The notes beneath the pieces were generated by a model that ran no database searches, was not told the origin of the DNA, and was given only the letters and a program-made list of their open reading frames with translations. This document shows, piece by piece, positions 15,475 through 22,966 of a DNA stretch of 24,187 nt (the first letter of the stretch is position 1; the number at the start of each line of letters is the position of its first letter). Origin of the DNA: an uncultured Oscillospiraceae bacterium (GTDB lineage Bacteria; Bacillota; Clostridia; Oscillospirales; Ruminococcaceae); contig CAKSPC010000039.1 in assembly GCA_934481445.1 (NCBI GenBank), positions 1 through 24,187 of the forward strand, written 5' to 3'. Both the position numbers and the translations under genes were made by a program.

Positions 15475-18400
15475 TTATCCGAAGTAATCAACGCCGCCCT
15501 TGAACAGAAGCTGTTCCTTGTTGCCGTCGACATTCGTGCAGGTGTTGCCTGTGATACGCTCTGTATGACCCATCTTGCCGAGCACACGTCCGTCGGGGGA
15601 GATTATACCCTCGATAGCGCACATGGAGCTGTTCGGGTTGAACGCAACGTCCATCGTGGGGTTGCCCTTGAGGTCAACGTACTGAGTTGCCACCTGACCG
15701 TTCTCGATGAGTTTCTTTATCACCTCATCGCTTGCAACAAAGCGTCCCTCGCCGTGGGATATCGGGATAGCCGCAACGTCGCCCACCTTGCAGTGCATGA
15801 GCCAAGGGCTCTTGTTGGTGCATATTCTTGTATATGCAAGCTGTGACTGGTGGTGTCCGATGGAGTTGTATGTAAGCGTGGGGCTGTCGGTTGTAAGGGG
15901 CACAATGTGTCCGAACGGAACAAGACCAAGCTTTATCAGCGCCTGGAATCCGTTGCAGATACCCAGCATCAGACCGTCGCGGGTGTAAAGCATATTCTCC
16001 ACCGCGTCCTTGATCTTCGGGTTTCTGAAGAACGCGTTGATGAACTTCGCGGAACCCTCGGGCTCGTCGCCGCCGCTGAAACCGCCGGGGATAGCGATCA
16101 TCTGGCTCTGCTCGATGCGCTTTGCAAATTCGTTTACGCTCTCCTCCATATCCTGTGCGGAAAGGTTGCGGATAACGAAAATGTCGCCCTGTCCGCCGTA
16201 GCGGTTAAATGCGTTCGCGATGTCGTATTCGCAGTTTGTGCCTGGGAATACGGGGATAAGAACGCGGGGCTTCGCGATTTTCGGGGATGCGTGGTTCTCC
16301 AGCAGTTCGCAGCCCTTTGTGTACTCTGCCTTTGCGGGCGCGGGAGCGGCAGGCATCCTGCCCTTGAATACGGGCTCGAGAACGTTGTCCCACTTATCTT
16401 CGAGCGCTGCGATATCCAGCTTAACGCCTCCGCAGGTTATCTCATACTCGGGAATGGTTTCACCGATAACTCTTACGCCCTCTGCCTCGCCGTCCATCTC
16501 GAGTATGAATGCGCCGTATACAGGGGTGAACAGCTCGTCGTCGGTAAGGTCAACAAGCTTTGCACCGACATGATTGCCCAGCGTCATCTTGAAAATACCC
16601 TCGGCAACGCCGCCGTTTGCAACGCTCCATACGGAGATCGCCCTCTTCTCCTTGATAAGCTTCTCAACGGTCCTGAATACCTTCTTAACGCTGTCGAATA
16701 CCGGCAGACCGTTTTCGTCGTATTCCGGCGCGATGTAGCCTATCTTGCTGTACGGGCACTTGAATTCCGCAGAAATAACATCCTGCGCCTTTGCTGTGGA
16801 AACTGCAAAGGAAACAAGGGTCGGGGGAACGTCGATGTGTTCGAATGTGCCGCTCATGCTGTCCTTGCCGCCGATGGCGCCGCAGCCCATCTCAAGCTGT
16901 GCCTTATATGCGCCGAGCAGTGCAGCAAACGGCTTGCCCCAGCGCTCGGGCTTGCCCTGTGTTCTCTCGAAGTATTCCTGGAATGTCAGCCAGCACTTCT
17001 CGCTGGTGCCGCCCGCAGCGACTACCTTCGCGATGCTCTCAACTACCGCGCATACAGCGCCGTGGTAGGGGGACTGCTCCGAAACGGCAGGGTTGAAGCC
17101 CCACGCCATAACGGAAGCCGTGGTGGTTTCTGCGTTAAGAACGGGGATCTTCGCCGCCATAGCCTGTACGGGGGTCTGCTGGTTTCTGCCCGAAAAAGGC
17201 ATGAGCACTGTGCCGCCGCCGATGGTGCTGTCAAAACGCTGAACCAGCGCTCTCTGCGAGCATACATTGAGGTCGGTTACAAGCTTGTCCCAGTCCTCTG
17301 CGGTGTTCTTTCTGCCTGTGGAGTAGGAAACCTTGACAGCGGGCACGGAAACCTCGGTGTGCTTCTCCGCGCCGTTGGAGTTCAGGAACTCGCGGGAGAT
17401 ATCAACGATGGTCTTTCCGTTCCAGTTCATGCGCAGTCTGGGCTCTTCCCTTACTATCGCAACAGGAGTGGATTCAAGGTTCTCTGCGGAAGCCAGCGCC
17501 CTGAACTTGTCCGCGTCCTCGGGAGCAACAACGACCGCCATTCTCTCCTGAGATTCGGAGATGGCAAGTTCGGTGCCGTCAAGACCGTCGTACTTCTTCG
17601 GAACTGCGTTGAGATCTATCTCAAGACCGTCTGCAAGCTCGCCGATGGCAACGGAAACGCCGCCCGCGCCGAAGTCATTGCAGCGCTTGATAAGACGTGT
17701 AGCCTCGGGATTTCTGAACAGGCGCTGAAGCTTTCTTTCCTCGGGTGCGTTACCCTTCTGAACCTCTGCGCCGCAGGTATCGAGTGACTTCACGCTGTGC
17801 GCCTTGGAAGAACCGGTTGCGCCGCCGCAGCCGTCGCGTCCCGTGCGTCCGCCGAGAAGAATGATAACATCCCCGGGAACGGGTCTTTCCCTGCGTACAT
17901 TTTCAGCGGGAGCCGCGCCGATAACAGCGCCTATCTCCATGCGCTTCGCCATGTATCCGGGGTGATATATCTCCGCAACATGACCCGTCGCAAGGCCTAT
18001 CTGGTTGCCATATGAGGAATATCCCGCCGCCGCAGTGGTAGTTATCTTTCTCGGGGGAAGCTTGCCCGCAATGGTCTTTTCAACGGGAAGCAGCGGGTCG
18101 GAAGCGCCGGTTACGCGCATAGCCTGGTAAACATAGCTTCTGCCGGAAAGCGGGTCGCGGATAGCGCCGCCGAGGCAGGTAGCCGCACCGCCGAAAGGCT
18201 CAATCTCGGTGGGGTGGTTGTGTGTTTCGTTCTTGAACATCAGCAGCCAGTCCTCGTCCTTTCCGTCAACATCTACCTTTATCTTTACGGAACAAGCGTT
18301 TATCTCCTCGCTCTCGTCAAGGTCGGGAAGCAGCCCCTCGCTCTTGAGCTTCTTCGCCGCAAGGGTTGCAAGATCCATCAGGCACAGCGGCTTGTTTGCC

Positions 18401-19179
18401 CTGCCGAGGGCTTCGCGGTCGTTCTTGTACGCCTGATATGTCTGCGCGATGTACGCGGGCTTGATATCCGCCTTGTCGATTATCGTGCCGAATGTGGTGT
18501 GGCGGCAGTGGTCGGACCAGTAGGTGTCTATCATGCGTATCTCGGTGATGGTAGGGTCGCGGTGCTCTCCCTTGAAATAATCCCGGCAGAACTTGATATC
18601 GTCGTTATCCATCGCAAGGCCGTACTTTACAACGAAATCCGCAAGCTCCGCGTCGGTCTTGTCTATAAATCCGTCGAGGGTCTCAACGGTGGTGGGAATG
18701 GTGTACTTGGTTTCAAGGGTTTCATATGTTTCAAAGCCGCACTCGCGGGATTCGACCGCGTTGATGAGGTAGTGCTTTATCTTTGTGAACTCCTCGTCGG
18801 TGAGCTTTCCGCCGATGATGTATATCTTCGCGTACTTTACAACGGGGCGCTCGCCCTTGCAGAGCATCTGGATACACTGCGCCGCAGAATCCGCGCGCTG
18901 GTCAAACTGTCCCGGCAGAAATTCCACCGCGAACATACGCTCGTTCTCGCCGAGCTTGGGCAGCTCGTAAAACACCTCGTCTACGGGCGGCTCGGAAAAT
19001 ACCGTAGGTATTGCCTTTTCAAAATCCTCTTTCGGAAGCTTCTCCGCGTCATAGCGATTGATAACGCGAACGCTCTCCACCGACTTCATGCCGAGCGCCA
19101 CGGTAAGGTCGGAAAGAACCGCCCCGCCGTCCACCGCGAACTGCGGCTTCTTCTCAACATAGATACGATAAACTGCCAT
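15475..19179 (-). CDS. purL: Phosphoribosylformylglycinamidine synthase, PurL-PurQ fusion
   Basis: A 1234-residue cytosolic enzyme of de novo purine synthesis: FGAR + Gln + ATP gives FGAM + Glu + ADP. The N-terminal PurS-like part (1-150) is followed by the linker and two AIRS-type ATP-binding halves, with IDTYWSDHCRHTTF, FKNETHNHPTEIEPFGGAATCLGGAIRDPLSGR and DFGAGGVSVAIGELADG clearly visible. The C-terminal class I glutaminase (about 985-1234) has nucleophile Cys1075 in GICNGFQ and the His1205/Glu1207 pair in GHTER. Length and order fit the single-chain clostridial type rather than the three-subunit Bacillus PurSQL. RBS AGGAGG lies 8 nt before the ATG. It sits 98 nt downstream of mtaB on the same strand, and I found no purine riboswitch or clear promoter in that gap. 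Confidence 0.96.
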   Translation of the reverse strand: MAVYRIYVEKKPQFAVDGGAVLSDLTVALGMKSVESVRVINRYDAEKLPKEDFEKAIPTVFSEPPVDEVFYELPKLGENERMFAVEFLPGQFDQRADSAAQCIQMLCKGERPVVKYAKIYIIGGKLTDEEFTKIKHYLINAVESRECGFETYETLETKYTIPTTVETLDGFIDKTDAELADFVVKYGLAMDNDDIKFCRDYFKGEHRDPTITEIRMIDTYWSDHCRHTTFGTIIDKADIKPAYIAQTYQAYKNDREALGRANKPLCLMDLATLAAKKLKSEGLLPDLDESEEINACSVKIKVDVDGKDEDWLLMFKNETHNHPTEIEPFGGAATCLGGAIRDPLSGRSYVYQAMRVTGASDPLLPVEKTIAGKLPPRKITTTAAAGYSSYGNQIGLATGHVAEIYHPGYMAKRMEIGAVIGAAPAENVRRERPVPGDVIILLGGRTGRDGCGGATGSSKAHSVKSLDTCGAEVQKGNAPEERKLQRLFRNPEATRLIKRCNDFGAGGVSVAIGELADGLEIDLNAVPKKYDGLDGTELAISESQERMAVVVAPEDADKFRALASAENLESTPVAIVREEPRLRMNWNGKTIVDISREFLNSNGAEKHTEVSVPAVKVSYSTGRKNTAEDWDKLVTDLNVCSQRALVQRFDSTIGGGTVLMPFSGRNQQTPVQAMAAKIPVLNAETTTASVMAWGFNPAVSEQSPYHGAVCAVVESIAKVVAAGGTSEKCWLTFQEYFERTQGKPERWGKPFAALLGAYKAQLEMGCGAIGGKDSMSGTFEHIDVPPTLVSFAVSTAKAQDVISAEFKCPYSKIGYIAPEYDENGLPVFDSVKKVFRTVEKLIKEKRAISVWSVANGGVAEGIFKMTLGNHVGAKLVDLTDDELFTPVYGAFILEMDGEAEGVRVIGETIPEYEITCGGVKLDIAALEDKWDNVLEPVFKGRMPAAPAPAKAEYTKGCELLENHASPKIAKPRVLIPVFPGTNCEYDIANAFNRYGGQGDIFVIRNLSAQDMEESVNEFAKRIEQSQMIAIPGGFSGGDEPEGSAKFINAFFRNPKIKDAVENMLYTRDGLMLGICNGFQALIKLGLVPFGHIVPLTTDSPTLTYNSIGHHQSQLAYTRICTNKSPWLMHCKVGDVAAIPISHGEGRFVASDEVIKKLIENGQVATQYVDLKGNPTMDVAFNPNSSMCAIEGIISPDGRVLGKMGHTERITGNTCTNVDGNKEQLLFKGGVDYFG

Positions 19180-19277
19180 AGCTTGTCCTCCTGATGTTCT
19201 TCAGTTGATTGCGGACACATCCGAAACATATCGTCCCGCACCTGCCCTATATAGATCGGTTTTACCCGAAATAATAA

Positions 19278-20561
19278 CTACTTAACTATCCTGCCGACGC
19301 AGTATCCGTCCCGCGCAGCGGTTATATCCACCTCTGCAAGGGTGTGCCGCGTAATATCCTCTCCGTATATTCTTACCTCAAAATAACTATCAGTCAATCC
19401 GTAAGAATACTCCGGCGAGCGCTTTTTTTCGATAAGAACGGTCTTTCTTGTTCCGACCTGCTTTTTGAGAAACTCCTGCTCCAGCCGCACGGAAAGCTGC
19501 TCCATCTCATGGGCGCGCTCCGTCTTTATCTGCGGCGTTATCTGATCCGAGCGCCCCGCCGCCACGGTGCCTTTCCTTATGGAATACGGAAAAACGTGTA
19601 TCTTCGCAAAGCCCATCTCCTCCGCAAAAGCCATGCTCTTCGCAAATTCCTCGTCCGTTTCCCCTGCGAAACCTACCATTATATCGGTGGTTATTGAGCA
19701 GTCGGGAAACGCCTCGCGCAGCCTTTCCACCACCCTGCGGTATTCCGCGGTGTCGTATCTGCGGCACATTCTTTTCAGTGTTTCGTTGCACCCCGACTGA
19801 AGCGAGAGATGAAACTGCGGGCAAAGCGACGGTACGCTTTTCAGCTTGTCTATTTCCTCGGCGGTCATCATTTCCGGCTCAAGGGAGCCCAATCTGATGC
19901 GCGCCGCGCCGCTCTTTGCCGCGGCTTTCACCGCGTCGCTGAGAGTCAGCCCGAATTCCTGCCCGTAGCACCCGAGATTTATCCCCGTAAGGACTATCTC
20001 CTTGTGCCCGCTTTCTACGCACTTCACCGCCTGCGCGGTTATCTCCTCCGGAGTGCGCGAGCGCACCCGCCCGCGTGCCGTCGGGATTATGCAGTAGGTG
20101 CAGAACCTGTCGCAGCCGTCCTCTATCTTGATGAATGCACGCGTCCTGTCGACATCCGCCCCTGCGGCGGCTTCGTCAAACTGCCTTGTCATGGGGTCGA
20201 CCTTCATGCAGCGGATGTGCTCGGAAAGGTATTTCCTCACCAGCGCGGGAATGGTGCCCTTGGCTGAATTTCCCGTTACGATATCCGCCCCCGCCACCTT
20301 TCCCGCCGCCTCTGGATACGCCTGCGGAAAACACCCGCACAGCACCGTGACGCAGTCGGGATTGTCCCGCTTGCAGCGCGAAATCACCTGCCGCGCCTTT
20401 TTCTCGCTCATGGCGGTGACGGCGCAGGAATTCACGATATACACATCGGCGGGCGCGCCGCTTTCCGCGGGGGTAAAGCCATCCTCGGAAAAGCGCTCTG
20501 ATATGGCTGCGCTCTCGCAGGAATTGACCTTGCAGCCGAGCGTTATCACCTCAAATGTCAC
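19278..20561 (-). CDS. mtaB: tRNA N6-threonylcarbamoyladenosine (t6A37) methylthiotransferase, MtaB-type
   Basis: A 427-residue radical-SAM methylthiotransferase that converts t6A37 to ms2t6A37 in ANN-decoding tRNAs. The N-terminal domain carries Cys10 (LGCKVN), Cys46 (NSCAVT) and Cys77 (CGCFPQ) for the auxiliary 4Fe-4S cluster. The radical-SAM cluster is Cys150, Cys154 and Cys157 in DGCDRFCTYCIIP, followed by RGRVRSR and the conserved LGSLEP and LSLQSG blocks. A short C-terminal TRAM-like segment (about 365-427) is present. The LGCKVN start and the VTAMSEKKARQ segment favour MtaB over MiaB. It starts with GTG (20559-20561), 7 nt after the AAAGGAGGGG box. Probably first gene of an operon with purL. 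Confidence 0.93.
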   Translation of the reverse strand: MTFEVITLGCKVNSCESAAISERFSEDGFTPAESGAPADVYIVNSCAVTAMSEKKARQVISRCKRDNPDCVTVLCGCFPQAYPEAAGKVAGADIVTGNSAKGTIPALVRKYLSEHIRCMKVDPMTRQFDEAAAGADVDRTRAFIKIEDGCDRFCTYCIIPTARGRVRSRTPEEITAQAVKCVESGHKEIVLTGINLGCYGQEFGLTLSDAVKAAAKSGAARIRLGSLEPEMMTAEEIDKLKSVPSLCPQFHLSLQSGCNETLKRMCRRYDTAEYRRVVERLREAFPDCSITTDIMVGFAGETDEEFAKSMAFAEEMGFAKIHVFPYSIRKGTVAAGRSDQITPQIKTERAHEMEQLSVRLEQEFLKKQVGTRKTVLIEKKRSPEYSYGLTDSYFEVRIYGEDITRHTLAEVDITAARDGYCVGRIVK

Positions 20562-20648
20562 CGCGCACCCCTCCTTTATCGACGACAGTTAAAAAGTTTC
20601 ATCAATCATGTGGGTAAATTGACCAAATCGAATTTTATCCACTACTCT

Positions 20649-20677
20649 ATTATACTTTAAAACTCCGAATTTTGCAA
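20649..20677 (-). promoter_or_regulatory. Promoter of mtaB (and probably purL)
   Basis: Minus strand TTGCAA (20672-20677), 17-bp spacer, TATAAT (20649-20654). Its -35 lies only 7 bp from the -35 of the divergent rightward promoter, so the two polymerase sites overlap back to back. Confidence 0.75.
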
Positions 20678-20684
20678 TAAGCTA

Positions 20685-20713
20685 TTGACTATTTTCAGAT
20701 TTGTTGCTATATT
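20685..20713 (+). promoter_or_regulatory. Promoter of the first HPr-like gene
   Basis: TTGACT (20685-20690), 17-bp spacer, TATATT (20708-20713). The longer reading frame beginning at 20685 starts inside this promoter and is therefore not the true start. Confidence 0.75.
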
Positions 20714-20777
20714 AATTAATAAGGAAAGCGATTTCCTTGTACAATATTATAAAAAACCAGAAAGGCGGCGAGCAATT

Positions 20778-21014
20778 ATGAAAGACTTTAAGGTAAATCT
20801 CGGCTCCATCGGGGCGGTAAAGGAATTTGTTGCGCTGACAAACAGCTGTCCGTTTGACATCGACCTTGTTTCGGGAAGATACGCGGTAGACGCGAAATCC
20901 ATCATGGGTATTTTCAGCCTTGACCTTTCGAAGGCACTGACGCTTGTGGTTCACGCCGACGACGCCGAAAGCGCCGAATTTCTCGAAAAGGCGGAGAAAT
21001 TCGCGGCAAAGTGA
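20778..21014 (+). CDS. HPr-like protein without the catalytic histidine (Crh-like), copy 1
   Basis: A 78-residue single-domain protein with the HPr fold pattern. The second half, VSGRYAVDAKSIMGIFSLDLSK, matches the KSIMG motif that holds regulatory Ser46 of HPr (here Ser41). The region that should carry GxHARP around the phosphorylated His15 reads LGSIGAVKEF instead; no His is there. It therefore cannot act as a PTS phosphocarrier but could be a target of HPr kinase or a binding partner, like B. subtilis Crh. The ATG at 20778 is preceded by AAAGGCGGCG, a weaker and longer-spaced site than its neighbours have. It is 40-50% identical by eye to the next gene. Confidence 0.82.
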   Translation: MKDFKVNLGSIGAVKEFVALTNSCPFDIDLVSGRYAVDAKSIMGIFSLDLSKALTLVVHADDAESAEFLEKAEKFAAK

Positions 21015-21076
21015 GCACAGCCGACCGTTAACGCAGGCTCACAAACGAAACTCAGATTTTTCAGACAAATTTCCTA

Positions 21077-21105
21077 TTGACAAACAGGGTCAAGTATGCT
21101 AATCT
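21077..21105 (+). promoter_or_regulatory. Promoter of the second HPr-like gene
   Basis: TTGACA (21077-21082), 17-bp spacer, TAATCT (21100-21105). The two paralogues thus appear to have separate promoters, although read-through from the first is possible because no terminator lies between them. Confidence 0.65.
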
Positions 21106-21146
21106 TAAACTGTGACCCAATCTAACGACGGAAAGGAAGTATATTT

Positions 21147-21377
21147 ATGACTATCGTAAAGATCCGCATCAACACAATCAACGATGTAAAGGAATTCGTA
21201 TCCCTCGTATCCAGATGTGATTACGACGTGGATATCGTAAGCGGCAGATACGCAATCGACGCAAAGTCCATCATGGGCATTTTCAGCCTGGATCTCTCCA
21301 AGGAGCTTGAGCTGCACGTTCACAGCGACGACTGCGCAGATTTCCTCGATCAGATCAAGAGTTTCATCGTAAAGTAA
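21147..21377 (+). CDS. HPr-like protein without the catalytic histidine (Crh-like), copy 2
   Basis: A 76-residue paralogue of the preceding gene. It shares DVKEFVSLVSRCDYDVDIVSG-type spacing and the block RYAIDAKSIMGIFSLDLSK, with Ser41 in the HPr-kinase motif. At the His15 position it has Thr10 in RINTINDVKEF, and the Arg17 equivalent is also missing. AAAGGAAG precedes the ATG. The pair looks like a tandem duplication that has diverged at both ends but kept the KSIMG surface, pointing to selection on Ser-site regulation rather than phosphotransfer. No PTS genes are nearby. Confidence 0.85.
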   Translation: MTIVKIRINTINDVKEFVSLVSRCDYDVDIVSGRYAIDAKSIMGIFSLDLSKELELHVHSDDCADFLDQIKSFIVK

Positions 21378-21396
21378 AATTTATTATGAACGGCGA

Positions 21397-21427
21397 AGCG
21401 GGGCGCGTTATGCGCTCCGCTTTTTTG
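21397..21427 (+). terminator. Terminator after the HPr-like pair
   Basis: AGCGGGGCGC (21397-21406), loop GTTAT, GCGCTCCGCT (21412-21421): a 10-bp stem with one G-T pair followed by TTTTTG. It sits between convergent genes. Confidence 0.9.
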
Positions 21428-21432
21428 TTATC

Positions 21433-21882
21433 TCAGTGTATTGTCACATTCATTCCAATGTTAAAGCTTGTACCCCATCCGCGCTTCTCCATCGCGCGCC
21501 ACAGCGGGAAGGATACTCCCCAAACCGCCGCCGCGAACAGCACATGAAGTCCCGCCACCAATGCAGTCAATGCCGCGGGGTCCTCCAGCCCGAAAATGCC
21601 CGTTTCCAGCCCGCACAGAAAATCATACGCATACTCCGCGCCGATAAGCAGGTCAAGCACCGCCGTGATTATAAGACACTTTTTTGTTGTCATTCCGCTG
21701 CAGACGAAAAGCAGCAGCGCCGCACATACCGTAAATATTATCGGGAAGAGAATATCAGGAATAAGCTGCACGCTGAATTTTCCCCCGAAAGGAAGCCAGT
21801 TGTCCGCCGCGAGGATATACCACACGGAGGCGATAACTCCGGCTGCAAATACGATCAACTTTGAAATGTCGCTTTTTTTCAT
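21433..21882 (-). CDS. Four-helix integral membrane protein, unknown function
   Basis: A 149-residue protein with predicted helices at about 8-25, 41-63, 68-89 and 103-124, a lysine-containing start (MKKSD) and short loops. No motif I recognise. GGGAGG precedes the ATG. It lies 37 nt downstream of the Nudix gene on the same strand, so it is probably the second gene of that operon. The segment between helices 1 and 2 (DNWLPFGGKFSVQ) and the C-terminal tail (EKRGWGTSFNIGM) are the most polar parts. Confidence 0.7.
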   Translation of the reverse strand: MKKSDISKLIVFAAGVIASVWYILAADNWLPFGGKFSVQLIPDILFPIIFTVCAALLLFVCSGMTTKKCLIITAVLDLLIGAEYAYDFLCGLETGIFGLEDPAALTALVAGLHVLFAAAVWGVSFPLWRAMEKRGWGTSFNIGMNVTIH

Positions 21883-21919
21883 AAATTCCGGACCTCCCTT
21901 TTATATTAATAATAGTATA

Positions 21920-22342
21920 TCATATCTTGCTCAGCGCGAGATATGCCCTCACCTTGTTTACTATCATCCTGTCGTTGTCATAGGCAAGCTCCGTGGTCGC
22001 CGCCCTGCCTATCTCCGCCCAGCGTATCTCGGCTATCTCCGTTTCCTGCGGGATCGCTTCGCCGCCTACCGCGCGCCCGATGAAGTAAACTACCTCCTTG
22101 CGGGTGTCGCGACGCGGGCTGAACACCACCGTTTCTCTGAACGACGGGTCGTCTATCACTATATCGACGTTGGTTTCTTCCTTTATCTCGCGTACAGCCG
22201 TCTGCACCTCGGTTTCGCCCGCTTCCATGTGCCCCTTCGGAAAAGACCAGCAGCCGGATTTTATGTGCTTTATCAGAAGTATTTCGGTGTTTCCGTGGGA
22301 TCTGCGGTAAACTATCGCCCCGCATGACTTCTCGTATATCAT
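21920..22342 (-). CDS. Nudix hydrolase (Ap4A-pyrophosphatase-like)
   Basis: A 140-residue cytosolic Nudix enzyme. The Nudix box GHMEAGETEVQTAVREIKEETNV is complete in its Gx5Ex7REUxEE core, so the Mg-binding glutamates are present; the usual Gly after EET is Asn. The start MIYEKSCGAIVYRR and the KHIKSGCWSFPKGH segment fit the asymmetric bis(5'-nucleosyl)-tetraphosphatase group, which cleaves Ap4A-like alarmones. A broader NTP or capped-RNA substrate is possible. RBS GGGAGG lies 7 nt upstream. Promoter directly upstream; probable operon with the membrane protein. Confidence 0.88.
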   Translation of the reverse strand: MIYEKSCGAIVYRRSHGNTEILLIKHIKSGCWSFPKGHMEAGETEVQTAVREIKEETNVDIVIDDPSFRETVVFSPRRDTRKEVVYFIGRAVGGEAIPQETEIAEIRWAEIGRAATTELAYDNDRMIVNKVRAYLALSKI

Positions 22343-22387
22343 GCCTGTCCTCCCCTCATTTTTGTGGATTTTCGTACATATATACTG

Positions 22388-22416
22388 ATTATATCACATT
22401 CACGGCGTTTTGTCAC
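22388..22416 (-). promoter_or_regulatory. Promoter of the Nudix gene
   Basis: Minus strand GTGACA (22411-22416), 17-bp spacer, TATAAT (22388-22393), with extended -10 TG. The GAATGTGATATAAT segment is the same as in stable-RNA promoters P1 and P2 at the left end. Confidence 0.8.
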
Positions 22417-22600
22417 GCTTTTTTCGCCGCAGGGCGCAACAAATTATTTGTTGGTGATTTTAAACAATCATATTTATTTTTTCACGGTTAATTTTCGTAT
22501 ATTTTTACCCCAGAAAAACAAACCTGCAACTTTAGCGAAATTTACGAAAACAAAACGCGTTTTTTACAGAAAATAACATAAATCACCCCCAAATTTAATT
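22417..22600. other. AT-rich spacer, no gene seen
   Basis: About 180 bp of AT-rich sequence between the leftward Nudix promoter and the rightward regulatory region. Apart from A/T runs I see no coding frame with a ribosome binding site, hairpin or repeat I can support. Confidence 0.5.
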
Positions 22601-22617
22601 TGTTACAAAATGGTTAC
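22601..22617 (+). promoter_or_regulatory. WalR-like direct repeat upstream of the 3D-protein promoter
   Basis: TGTTAC (22601-22606), 5 bp, GGTTAC (22612-22617), within a TGTTACAAAATGGTTACAAA direct repeat of 11-bp period. The Firmicute WalR box is TGTWAH-N5-TGTWAH; the first half fits and the second differs at one base. It lies 46 bp upstream of the -35. In B. subtilis, WalR controls yabE and yocH, which share domains with the gene here. The match is by eye only. Confidence 0.4.
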
Positions 22618-22663
22618 AAAGCTTTTTTGTGAATTTTGCACGAAAATCCGTTTTAACTTATGT

Positions 22664-22692
22664 TTGACATTTACGAAACAAAGCGGTATAAT
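22664..22692 (+). promoter_or_regulatory. Promoter of the leader RNA and 3D-domain gene
   Basis: TTGACA (22664-22669), 17-bp spacer, TATAAT (22687-22692): full consensus. Transcription should start near 22699, leaving a leader of about 268 nt. Confidence 0.9.
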
Positions 22693-22698
22693 GACATC

Positions 22699-22966
22699 AC
22701 CTTGACGAAAGGGCATGGTTAAGTGCGCCCCTGCCGCGAAATGACACGCCGGCAAGAGCAAGCTTCCCGCCGCAGAAAGATATAAGGCGGTCCCGTATCA
22801 TGGCAAAGCTCTGTTGGGGACAGCGCGTTTGCCTGCGGAGATGAGGTTTTCCCCGAATCCCGTTTCCGACCAAAAAGAAATTATCGCCCGAGCAGCATCA
22901 TAAGCTTACATAACGGGCAGTTTTCGAGGACACCCCCGAAAACAGGTAAGGACTTCAGGAGGCAAT
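22699..22966 (+). ncRNA. Structured 5' leader, candidate cis-regulatory RNA (class unassigned)
   Basis: The AT-rich spacer changes abruptly to GC-rich sequence at the predicted transcription start. Visible pairings include: GGGC...GCCC near 22718-22737; TGCCGCG...CGCCGGCA near 22740-22760; CCGCC...GGCGG around 22770-22794; GCCCG...CGGGC (about 22886-22918); and GTTTTCG-10 nt-CGAAAAC (22920-22943). The last two stand just before AGGAGG (22957-22962). No open frame explains the composition. The length, density of helices and position before a cell-wall gene are those of a riboswitch or other sensory leader. I could not match it to the core motifs of ydaO/c-di-AMP, GEMM, cobalamin, FMN, TPP, SAM, lysine, M-box or T-box RNAs. 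Confidence 0.55.

Noticed and set aside
15850..17787. 645-codon + strand frame opposite purL
   Set aside because: Shadow of purL codon bias; low-complexity Cys/Arg/Leu-rich translation without a start signal.
19180..19277. Purine or other riboswitch upstream of purL
   Set aside because: Only 98 nt, with no three-way-junction core and no terminator/antiterminator pair visible; only a possible imperfect GCGGGAC...GTCCGC hairpin.
20685..20777. 31-residue N-terminal extension of the first HPr-like protein
   Set aside because: It would start inside the promoter, and its paralogue starts at the equivalent of the internal ATG.
22699..22966. ydaO (c-di-AMP) riboswitch
   Set aside because: Expected from gene context, but the conserved GACAGCTAAC and GGTGAAT-type cores are not present.
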